A stretch of DNA of 25,877 nucleotides from JANPJV01 sp031425695 (GTDB lineage Bacteria > Pseudomonadota > Gammaproteobacteria > Xanthomonadales > SZUA-5). The position numbers were made by a program, and so were the translations under genes. The DNA lies in assembly GCA_031425695.1 (NCBI GenBank), contig JANPJV010000304.1:1-25877 (forward strand), read 5' to 3'. How positions within the stretch are numbered: the stretch's first letter is position 1; each line of letters opens with the position of its first letter. The notes below the pieces were generated by a model that worked only from the letters and a program-made list of their open reading frames with translations, ran no database searches and was not told the DNA's origin. Below are positions 9,669 to 18,052 of this stretch, one piece after another.

Positions 9669-9788
9669 TATGCTCACCCCTTTGCACCGGGAGGGTGCAG
9701 CGGCCACTGCGCCGCACCTCCGTCGTGCACCAAGCCAAGGCGTCGACACGCGTCCGCCGATCAGCATTTCAACTCAAAGAGTAACCCC

Positions 9789-10889
<1,101 letters not shown>

Positions 10890-10916
10890 GCATCGCCTTG
10901 TTGAAAATGAAAATCC

Positions 10917-11033
10917 TTTGACGCAAAGAAACGCAAAGGGAGCAAAAGGACGCAAAAAAAGCAGGGTTGGCCTCATGCGATGTCGGCCTTTTTTGCGTCC
11001 CTTTGCCCCCTTTGCGTTCATTTGCGTCGAAAC
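10917..11033. repeat. Family E inverted repeat rich in ACGCAAA units
   Basis: The left arm carries GACGCAAAG, AACGCAAAGGG, AGCAAAAGG and ACGCAAAAAA in a row; the right arm is the near-exact complement (TTTTTTGCGTCC, CTTTGC, CCCCTTTGCGTT, TTTGCGTCG). The arms are about 43 bases each around a 25-30 base centre, itself a small hairpin GGCC...GGCC followed by six T. In the plus direction this can act as a terminator after leucine dehydrogenase. It lies between that gene and isovaleryl-CoA dehydrogenase, which have the same orientation. Confidence 0.85.
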
Positions 11034-11125
11034 AATCCAGCGCGACGGAGCGCAATGCACGGTGTCGCCAGCGCCACGCCGACGAAGCGCTAACATCCAA
11101 GAACCCACTGACTCCAAGGCCCGTC

Positions 11126-12283
11126 ATGCGTCCATTTTCCCTCGGTGAAGATCTCGATCTGTTGCGCGAGACGGTGCGGCGGTTTTGTGAGGCGGAGATT
11201 GCGCCGCGGGCGGATGAGATCGATCGCAGCAACAGTTTTCCGCGGGATCTGTGGCCGAAGCTCGGGGATCTCGGCCTGCTCGGGATCACCATCGATCCGG
11301 AGTACGGCGGCAGTGGCATGGGCTACCTCGCGCACATGGTTGCGATGGAGGAGATCTCGCGTGCCTCAGGCTCAGTCGGGCTGTCATATGGCGCGCATTC
11401 GAACCTGTGCGTGCAGAACCTCTACAACAACGGCACCCCGGCGCAGAAGGCGAAGTACCTGCCCAAGCTCTGCAGTGGCGAGCATGTTGGTGCGCTCGCG
11501 ATGAGCGAGCCCGGCGCGGGCTCGGACGTCGTCGGTTCGATGAGCTGCCGCGCCCAGCGCCAGGGCGACGTCTGGGTCGCCAATGGCTCCAAGATGTGGA
11601 TCACCAACGGCCCGGATGCGGAAACCCTGGTGGTCTACATGCGCACGGCGCCGAAGGACCGCGGCTCGCGCACGATGACCGCCTTCATCGTCGAAAAAGG
11701 CATGCCGGGATTCCGCACCGCGCAGAAGCTCGACAAATTCGGCATGCGCGGATCGAATACCTGCGAGCTGGTCTTCGACGACTGCGAGATTCCCGACGAG
11801 AACGTGCTGGGCGAGGTCGACAACGGCGTCAAGGTGCTGATGAGCGGGCTCAACACCGAGCGCCTGGTCCTGTCCGGTGGTCCGCTCGGCCTCATGCAGG
11901 CGGCGCTGGAGCTCACCCTCGGGTACGTGCGCGAGCGCAAGCAATTCGACCAGCCGATCGGCACCTTCGGCATCATGCAGGCGAAAATTGCCGACATGTA
12001 CACCTCGCTGCAATCTGCGCGTGCCTATGCTTACCGCGTGGCCCAGGACTACGAGGCCGGCAACCTGTCACGCATTGATCCAGCCAGCTGCCTGCTGTAC
12101 GCATCCAAGGTCTCGGTCGAGGTCACGCTCGAAGCCATCCAGGCGCTCGGCGGCAACGGCTATATCAACGACTTCCCGGCAGGCCGCCTGCTGCGCGACG
12201 CCAAGCTCTACGAGATCGGTGCCGGCACCCAGGAAATTCGCCGCATGCTGATCGGAAGGGAGCTGTTTGCGGGGAAGTCGTAG
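11126..12283 (+). CDS. liuA: Isovaleryl-CoA dehydrogenase
   Basis: FAD enzyme oxidising isovaleryl-CoA to 3-methylcrotonyl-CoA, third step of leucine breakdown. The 385-residue product has acyl-CoA dehydrogenase signatures ALAMSEPGAGSD (123-134) and QALGGNGYINDFPAGRLLRD near the C-terminus. The catalytic base is Glu245 in GLNTERLVLSGGP. That position, in the loop before helix G, is shared by isovaleryl- and long-chain-type enzymes; short- and medium-chain enzymes use a glutamate near the C-terminus, where this protein has the glycine-containing EIGAGTQEIRR. The frame is open 159 bases further upstream, into the family E repeat; the ATG at 11126, with AAGG eight bases before it, gives the usual family start. 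Names liuA and ivd are both used. A gap with a family F repeat separates it from the response regulator. Confidence 0.93.
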   Translation: MRPFSLGEDLDLLRETVRRFCEAEIAPRADEIDRSNSFPRDLWPKLGDLGLLGITIDPEYGGSGMGYLAHMVAMEEISRASGSVGLSYGAHSNLCVQNLYNNGTPAQKAKYLPKLCSGEHVGALAMSEPGAGSDVVGSMSCRAQRQGDVWVANGSKMWITNGPDAETLVVYMRTAPKDRGSRTMTAFIVEKGMPGFRTAQKLDKFGMRGSNTCELVFDDCEIPDENVLGEVDNGVKVLMSGLNTERLVLSGGPLGLMQAALELTLGYVRERKQFDQPIGTFGIMQAKIADMYTSLQSARAYAYRVAQDYEAGNLSRIDPASCLLYASKVSVEVTLEAIQALGGNGYINDFPAGRLLRDAKLYEIGAGTQEIRRMLIGRELFAGKS

Positions 12284-12287
12284 AGCA

Positions 12288-12384
12288 GGTTTCGGTTTTG
12301 GTTGTCGGTTTCGGAGGGAAGTAAAGCGCTCGCCAGCGAACCTGTGCGCCGCTCTTGCCGAAACCGAAACCGAAAACCGAAACC
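12288..12384. repeat. Family F inverted repeat of GGTTTCGG / CCGAAACC units
   Basis: The left arm (12288-12315) is built of GGTTTCGG and TCGGTTTCGG blocks; the right arm (12358-12384) of CCGAAACCGAAACC and GAAAACCGAAACC. The arms pair along about 27 bases around a loop of some 42 bases. It follows the stop of isovaleryl-CoA dehydrogenase by four bases. The gap to the response regulator holds nothing else I recognise except the ribosome-binding sequence of that gene. Confidence 0.8.
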
Positions 12385-12467
12385 CGCATCTCAATTCACA
12401 ATCGACTCGTTTACTTAACCGTCACCTACGAGTAGCTTCGAGCCCGAGCGGCGCTGGAGGGGAGGCG

Positions 12468-13991
12468 ATGGTAGAGAGCGAACAACTCTTCGATTTTGCG
12501 GCGGAACCGGTCGCGATGGAGCCGTGGCATGTGCTGATCGTCGATGACGAGCCGGCCGTGCACGAAGTCACCCGTCTGGTGCTCGGGACCTTCCGCTTCG
12601 AAGGCCGTCCTCTGCATTTTCACCACGCGCACTCGGGCGCCGAGGCGCGCAAGCTGCTGCGCGAAACTTCCGATATTGCGGTGCTCCTGCTCGACGTGGT
12701 GATGGAAAGCGACCAGGCCGGTCTCGACGTCGTCAAGTTCGTACGCGAGGAATTGCACAACCACTTCGTCCGCATCGTGCTGCGTACCGGGCAACCGGGC
12801 CAAGCGCCCGAGCACGAGGTGATCACCAACTACGACATCAACGACTACAAGGACAAGACCGAGCTCACCGCGCAGAAGCTGCGCACGATGATGTACGCGA
12901 CCTTGCGCGCCTATCGCGACGTGATGCAGATCGAGCGCAATCGGCTCGGCCTCTCGCGGGTGATCTCCGCCTCCGCGCACATCTTCTCGCACCAAAAATC
13001 GCATGAGTTCGCCTCGGCCGTGCTCGGCCAGCTCGGCAACGTCGTCGGCTTGGCCAACGGTGCGCTCTACTGCAAGCCGCGCGAAAGCGCATCGCAGGAA
13101 GACGAACTGGTCGTCGCCGCCGCCACCGGCAACTTCGCCCGCTACGTCAACACCTTGGTCGATTCAGCCCTGCCCAAGCGCCTGGTCGAATCAGTGCATC
13201 AGGCCTTCGACCGCAAGCAGAACCTGTTCGCCGACGACCATTACGTCCTGTACTTCAGCGACAGTCATTCGACCGAGAGCCTGCTCTACGTTGGTGAGAC
13301 GCCGCGTCTAAAGGAAGTCGATCTGGGTCTGGTCGAGCTTTTCTGCACCAACGTGTCGATCGCCTTCGAGAATTTGCATCTCAACCGCGAGCTCTTTGAA
13401 AGCCAGCTCGAGATGGTCTACCTGCTCGCCGGCGCAGCCGAGACGCGCTCGCGCGAGACCGCCAACCACGTGCGCCGGGTCGGGCTCATCGCCGAGCTCC
13501 TCGGCCGCCACGCCGGCATGGACGACCAGCATGCGAGCATGCTGCGCTTCGCCGCGCCACTGCACGATATCGGCAAGATCGGCATTCCCGATGCAATCCT
13601 CAACAAGCCGGGAGCGCACACCGCGGAAGAGGCGGTGATCATGCGCACGCACGCCGACCTCGGCGCGCAGATGCTCAACACCAGCAAGCGCCCGCTGATG
13701 CAGCTCGCCGCCAAGATCGCGCGCGAGCACCACGAAAACTGGGACGGCTCGGGCTATCCGAACGGGCTGCGTGGCGAAGAGATCGGGCTGGCCGGCCGCA
13801 TTGTCGCGCTCGCCGACGTCTACGACGCGCTCGGCAGCAATCGCTGCTACAAACGCGCGTGGGGCGCAGAGGAAGTCCAGGCCTTCATCAAGGGCCAGTC
13901 TGGCCGCAAGTTCGATCCGGGCCTCATCGACGTGCTGTTCAATTGCTGGGACGAGGCCGAGGCGATCCGGAAGCAGTTGCCGGACGATTAG
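12468..13991 (+). CDS. Response regulator with REC, DUF3369 and HD-GYP domains (c-di-GMP phosphodiesterase)
   Basis: Cytosolic two-component output protein of 507 residues. The receiver domain (about 20-150) has the acidic pair Asp26-Asp27, phosphoacceptor Asp76 in LLLDVVME and conserved Lys128. Residues about 155-300 match the DUF3369 sensor region (VISASAHIFSHQKSHEFASAVLGQL). The HD-GYP domain (about 310-500) has the HD pair His366-Asp367 in HDIGKIGIPD, HHENWDGSGYPNGLRGEEIG (421-440) and ALADVYDAL; these are the residues needed to degrade cyclic di-GMP. The start is set by GGAGG (12456-12460) seven bases upstream, although the frame is open earlier. No kinase domain is present, so it needs an external histidine kinase; the two kinases converging on it are the nearest candidates. 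Target processes such as motility or biofilm are not visible here. Confidence 0.93.
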   Translation: MVESEQLFDFAAEPVAMEPWHVLIVDDEPAVHEVTRLVLGTFRFEGRPLHFHHAHSGAEARKLLRETSDIAVLLLDVVMESDQAGLDVVKFVREELHNHFVRIVLRTGQPGQAPEHEVITNYDINDYKDKTELTAQKLRTMMYATLRAYRDVMQIERNRLGLSRVISASAHIFSHQKSHEFASAVLGQLGNVVGLANGALYCKPRESASQEDELVVAAATGNFARYVNTLVDSALPKRLVESVHQAFDRKQNLFADDHYVLYFSDSHSTESLLYVGETPRLKEVDLGLVELFCTNVSIAFENLHLNRELFESQLEMVYLLAGAAETRSRETANHVRRVGLIAELLGRHAGMDDQHASMLRFAAPLHDIGKIGIPDAILNKPGAHTAEEAVIMRTHADLGAQMLNTSKRPLMQLAAKIAREHHENWDGSGYPNGLRGEEIGLAGRIVALADVYDALGSNRCYKRAWGAEEVQAFIKGQSGRKFDPGLIDVLFNCWDEAEAIRKQLPDD

Positions 13992-14000
13992 CTTTGGATT

Positions 14001-14112
14001 GGCCTGAAAAGGCCATCCTGGCCTTTCCAGGCACGCTCAGCAAAAAGTGTCATTTTTGCTTCGCTTCATTTCGATGACTTCGCATCGAAATGGCGGCACA
14101 TCCTTGTGCCGC
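14001..14112. other. Cluster of four short hairpins after the HD-GYP gene
   Basis: Four successive stems: GGCC/GGCC (14001-14014), CCTGG/CCAGG (14017-14031), a perfect ten-base stem CATTTCGATG/CATCGAAATG with loop ACTTCG (14067-14092), and GCGGCAC/GTGCCGC (14093-14112). None is followed by a clear T run, so a classic intrinsic terminator is not shown. Together with the family B repeat that follows, they fill the gap between two convergent transcription units. Confidence 0.6.
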
Positions 14113-14143
14113 AGCACTCTGAGACTCCGCGGCTTCGCTTGAC

Positions 14144-14235
14144 GTACATCATGTTGCGCGCGCGCACGCGCTACTTGACAGCGCGGGCTCGCCAAAAGCC
14201 GTCAAGTAGCCTGCTGCGCGGGCAACATGACCTAC
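14144..14235. repeat. Family B cloverleaf-like inverted repeat (copy B2)
   Basis: The same layout as copy B1: outer arms GTACATCATGTTGC and GCAACATGACCTAC (two mismatches), inner arms GCTACTTGAC and GTCAAGTAGC, and a side hairpin on each shoulder (left GCGCG-CGCA-CGCGC). Inner and outer arms are nearly identical to B1, whereas the shoulder hairpins differ in sequence but keep the ability to pair. It ends 22 bases before the stop of the propeller kinase gene. Confidence 0.8.
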
Positions 14236-14257
14236 GACGGCAACCCTCGCCCCGCGG

Positions 14258-17200
14258 TCACGCCGCCCTTACCACCCTTCTCGGCAACTGAATCTGAAAC
14301 TCCACGCCTTCTCCCGGTGCGCTGACGCAGTCGAGTGAGCCGTGCAGGAGCTGGGTCACGAGGTTGTAGACCACGTGGAGGCCGAGGCCGGAGCCGCCCT
14401 GGCCGCGTTTGGTGGTGAAGAAGGGATCGAATACGCGCTGTCGGGTTTCATCGTTCATGCCGACGCCGTTGTCGCGATAGAGCAGCAGCCACTCCTCGTC
14501 ATAGCCTTCGCACTGAATGCGGATCTCGCCGCTCTCGATCCCCTCGAAGGCATGGATCAGCGAGTTCATGACCAGGTTGACGACGATCTGCGAAATGGCG
14601 CCGGGGAAGGTATGCAGGCGCAGGTCATCCGGGCATTTGAGCTCGACGTGGTGGTGGGTTTTCTTCAACGCGGGCCCGAGCGAGAGCAACACTTCCTCGA
14701 GATAGGACTTGAGGTGGACTTCGCGCGCCTGCTCGCTCGACTGGTCGACCGCGACCTGCTTGAAGCTGCGGATCAGCTGCCCGGCACGGCGCAGGTTGGC
14801 AAGGATCAGCTGGGCGCTGCTGAGCGCGTCTGTCTGGTAGCTCTCGAGCTCGTTGCGTGAGAGCTTGCCGTCGCTCATGAGTTTCATGAAGCGGCGGGTT
14901 TCGTCTTCAAGATGCGAGGCTGCGGTTACGCCGATGCCCAGCGGGGTATTGATCTCGTGGGCGATGCCGGCGACCAGGCCACCGAGCGCGGCCATCTTCT
15001 CCGATTCGACCAGTTGTTTCTGCATCTGCTTGAGCTCACCCAACGTGAACTGCAGCTCGCGATTGGACAACCGCAGTGCCCGCGTGCGTTCTTCGACCCG
15101 ATGCTCCAGCTCGTCGTTGAGCTTGCGCAGTGCCTCGGCCGCCTGGGCACTCGCAGTGACGTCGCGGCTGGTGCCGACCATGCGCAGCGCGCGTCCCTTC
15201 TGGTCTCGCTCGACCGCAAAACCGCGCGACAGCACCCAGGTCCAACCACCGTCGATGTTGCGCATGCGACAGGTACATTCATAGAACTCGGATTCACCGT
15301 TGACGTGGCGGCCGATCGCCGCGTGCACATCGGCTTGCTCATCCGGGTGAACGTCACCCAGGAAATCTTCCCGCTTCTGAAAATTGATGCTCGGTGAAGC
15401 GCTCAGGATCGGCAGCATGTTCTCGCGCTCCATGCGCCCGCTGCGCAGGTCGAGGTCCCAGAGCTCGTCGCGGCTGCCCCACAGCGCCAGCTTGAGCCGT
15501 TCCTCGCTGCGGCGTACCGATTGGCTGGTCAAGAAATCCCGGTCCCAGCGGCGGCGCGCACGCGAAAAACCGACGCCGATCAAGGCCAGGACGAGCACCA
15601 GGTAGAAGCCCTTCGCGGTCGGCGTCAGCCAGGGTGAAGGCAGGATGTTCAGCGCCAGCGTGGACTCCTCGCCATAGTCACCGCCTTCGCCATCGCGGGC
15701 GCGCACGCGCAACTGATATTCGCCAGCGGGCAGGTTGGTGTAGGCGGCGGTGCGTGGCAGGTTCGGGCCTTCGATCCAATCCTTGTCGTAGCCGTCGAGA
15801 CGATGGCTGTAGCGCACGCCGTCGGGATTGGCGAAATCCAAAGCCGAGAAGCCGACGCTGACGCTGCTCACCTCGTGCCCGAGCTCGATGCCGTCGAGCG
15901 CATGAATGGCGCGCTCGATGGGCGAATCGGGATCGTTACGGCGCAATGCCACCGGCCGGTTGTCGAGCAGCAGCTCGGTGAATTCGACGCGTGGAGGGCG
16001 GCCGTGCCGCGGCAGGCGCTCCGGGTGGAAAGCGAGCACGCCGCGCAGGCCGCCGAAGTAGACATCGCCCTCCGCCCCGCGCACGACGCTGTTGATGAAA
16101 TAGCCTGACCGGTCCATGCCGTCGCTGGCACTGAAGCTCTGCACCTCGTTGGTTTTCGGGTCATATGCATTGACCCCAACAGTGGTGCCGATCCAGACCC
16201 GTCCACGGCGATCTTCGACGACCGTGCCGATCGCTTCAGCACCGAGGCCTTCGGGCTTGCCGATGGCGCGGAAGCGCAGACTGCCGTCGGGCTGTCGCAG
16301 TACGCGGTTGACGCCACCACCTTGGGTGCCGAGCCAGAGGCTGCCGTCGGCGCCCTCGACGATCATCGATACCGAATTGTGGCTGATCGAATTGAGATTG
16401 CCGGTCTCCTGACGGTAATGCTCGAAAACGCCGGTCGCCGGATCGAGCTTTGCGAGGCCCGCACCGAACGTTCCGATCCAGTGTTGACCGTCCCGCGTCT
16501 GCGCAATCGCAAACACCGAGTTTGCGCCCAGGCTTTTCGGGTTGGCCGGATCGTTGCGAAAGCGTTCGAAGCCCTGGCCTTCGCCGCGCCAGCGCGCGAG
16601 CCCGCCGGTCTCGGTGCCGACCCACAGCTGGTCGCTGCGATCGACAAACAGAATCTGGGTGCTGTTATCGGGCAGGCTCGTGGGATCGCCTTCAATCACC
16701 CGGAACTGGTCGAAACCGCTGCCGTCCTCGCGCATGCGGGAAATTCCAGCCCCCTGCGTACCCACCCACAGCCGGCCGTCCCCGGTACGCGCGATGCTCT
16801 GCACAACGTTGCTTCCGAGCGAGCTTGGATCCGCTGGATCGTTGGTCCAGCGCTGCAGGACTCCGCGGTGGATGTCGTAATGCACCAGGCTGCCGCCTTC
16901 GAGCACGCCCATCCACAGCGTGCCGTCCTTGTCCATCGCAAGCGCACGCACCGGGCTTGCCGGCAGGCTGGTGCGATCACGGCCATGGGCGCGGATCAGG
17001 CGCACGACCTGGGTGGCCGGATTATGGATCGAGAAGCCGCCGGTCCAGGTGCCGATCCAGATCAGCCCGTCGCGGTCCTCATAGAGCGAGGCAATGCGAT
17101 TGCCGGCCGGGCTGCCAGGGTCATTGGCGTCATAGCGCCAGGTCAGGAAGCGGTCGCCTTCGGCCTCGAAGATCGCCAGTCCGTTCATGGTGCCGACCCA

Positions 17201-18052
17201 TAACTGACCTGCACGGGTAACCAGCAGCGTGCGGACCTGGTCGTCCGGCAGGCTGCCCTCGACCGCAGCGTCGGCACCATAGCGCGCGATCGGCACACCC
17301 TCTGCGCTGACCCGCATCAGCCCCTCGCGTGTACTCCCGATCCAGATCTCGCCAGCCGGCGTCAGTGCCAGTGCCTGGATGTCCGCAAACACACCCTGCG
17401 CCGGACCCCAGTGACGCCAGGTTGAATCGGTCGGCGAAAAGTGCCACAAGCCGCCGCTGCCGCCGAGCCAGAGGCTGCCGTCCGCGCCTTTGGCCAGGTC
17501 ACGCACGACGCCGAGCTCGCCGGTCGTGGGTGGCACAAGATCAATGAAGCTACGCGCGCCAACCGGCATCCGTTGCACGCGCCCGGAATTGGTGCTGACC
17601 CACAGATTGCCCGCGTCATCGCTGAGAAGAGCCAGGACGCCGTCAGCCGCCAGCGTCCCGGCAACGCCTGGCTGATGCCGGAATTTGACGATCACATTGG
17701 TTGCCGGATCCAGCAGATTGATGCCGCCGGCACTGGTACCGACCCAGATCGAGCCATTGTCCGCGCGCTCGAGCGCGGAGACGTGACTGTCGCTGAGCGC
17801 CAGCGGGTCGCGGCGATCGCGAAAGTAAGTCTGGAAGTTGTAGCCGTCGAAACGGTTGAGCCCGTCCTGGGTGCCGATCCAGATGAAACCCTGCTGATCC
17901 TGCAGGATCGCGCGAGCGGTGATCTGCGAGAGCCCGCTGGCAATGCCGAAATTGCGAAAGCGCACCGAATCGACGGTTGCCACCGGGGCTGCATCAAGCC
18001 CCGAAACCAGCATCCCCAGCGTGATCACCAGCCACCCGAAGATGCGCCTCAC
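14258..18052 (-). CDS. Sensor histidine kinase with two-component propeller, Y_Y_Y and PAS domains
   Basis: A 1264-residue membrane sensor. It has a signal or anchor helix (about 5-22), then some twelve propeller repeats of the W(I/V)GT..GG(I/L) type (about 30-690; for example IWIGTQDGLNRFD, LWVGTQGAGISR), a Y_Y_Y domain (about 725-805), one membrane helix (about 815-831) and a PAS/PAC domain (about 850-970). A coiled coil leads to the kinase core with phosphoacceptor His1032 in AHEINTPLG, N box NLVMNSLIHAF, DNGVGM and GSGLGLHVVYN. The propeller and Y_Y_Y parts are expected to be periplasmic and to bind an unknown ligand. Unlike many hybrid relatives there is no receiver or AraC output domain; the protein ends just after the ATPase domain. 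The GTG start overlaps the stop of the upstream kinase gene as GTGA, so the two kinases should be made together. Confidence 0.93.
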   Translation of the reverse strand: MRRIFGWLVITLGMLVSGLDAAPVATVDSVRFRNFGIASGLSQITARAILQDQQGFIWIGTQDGLNRFDGYNFQTYFRDRRDPLALSDSHVSALERADNGSIWVGTSAGGINLLDPATNVIVKFRHQPGVAGTLAADGVLALLSDDAGNLWVSTNSGRVQRMPVGARSFIDLVPPTTGELGVVRDLAKGADGSLWLGGSGGLWHFSPTDSTWRHWGPAQGVFADIQALALTPAGEIWIGSTREGLMRVSAEGVPIARYGADAAVEGSLPDDQVRTLLVTRAGQLWVGTMNGLAIFEAEGDRFLTWRYDANDPGSPAGNRIASLYEDRDGLIWIGTWTGGFSIHNPATQVVRLIRAHGRDRTSLPASPVRALAMDKDGTLWMGVLEGGSLVHYDIHRGVLQRWTNDPADPSSLGSNVVQSIARTGDGRLWVGTQGAGISRMREDGSGFDQFRVIEGDPTSLPDNSTQILFVDRSDQLWVGTETGGLARWRGEGQGFERFRNDPANPKSLGANSVFAIAQTRDGQHWIGTFGAGLAKLDPATGVFEHYRQETGNLNSISHNSVSMIVEGADGSLWLGTQGGGVNRVLRQPDGSLRFRAIGKPEGLGAEAIGTVVEDRRGRVWIGTTVGVNAYDPKTNEVQSFSASDGMDRSGYFINSVVRGAEGDVYFGGLRGVLAFHPERLPRHGRPPRVEFTELLLDNRPVALRRNDPDSPIERAIHALDGIELGHEVSSVSVGFSALDFANPDGVRYSHRLDGYDKDWIEGPNLPRTAAYTNLPAGEYQLRVRARDGEGGDYGEESTLALNILPSPWLTPTAKGFYLVLVLALIGVGFSRARRRWDRDFLTSQSVRRSEERLKLALWGSRDELWDLDLRSGRMERENMLPILSASPSINFQKREDFLGDVHPDEQADVHAAIGRHVNGESEFYECTCRMRNIDGGWTWVLSRGFAVERDQKGRALRMVGTSRDVTASAQAAEALRKLNDELEHRVEERTRALRLSNRELQFTLGELKQMQKQLVESEKMAALGGLVAGIAHEINTPLGIGVTAASHLEDETRRFMKLMSDGKLSRNELESYQTDALSSAQLILANLRRAGQLIRSFKQVAVDQSSEQAREVHLKSYLEEVLLSLGPALKKTHHHVELKCPDDLRLHTFPGAISQIVVNLVMNSLIHAFEGIESGEIRIQCEGYDEEWLLLYRDNGVGMNDETRQRVFDPFFTTKRGQGGSGLGLHVVYNLVTQLLHGSLDCVSAPGEGVEFQIQLPRRVVRAA

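Noticed and set aside
9683..9699. Hairpin TGCACC/GGTGCA before leucine dehydrogenase as a riboswitch or leader attenuator
   Set aside because: A six-base stem alone is too little: there is no leader peptide with leucine codons, no terminator alternative and no known aptamer pattern.
10967..11125. Longer N-terminus for isovaleryl-CoA dehydrogenase
   Set aside because: The extra residues are encoded by the family E repeat and do not resemble acyl-CoA dehydrogenases; the ATG at 11126 gives the normal start.
16322..17203. Plus-strand open frame of 293 codons inside the propeller kinase
   Set aside because: The minus strand encodes regular propeller repeats across the same stretch; the plus-strand product has no recognisable motif and no ribosome-binding site.
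14258..18052. Propeller kinase as a full hybrid two-component system
   Set aside because: The protein stops right after the ATPase domain; there is no receiver or DNA-binding domain at its end.
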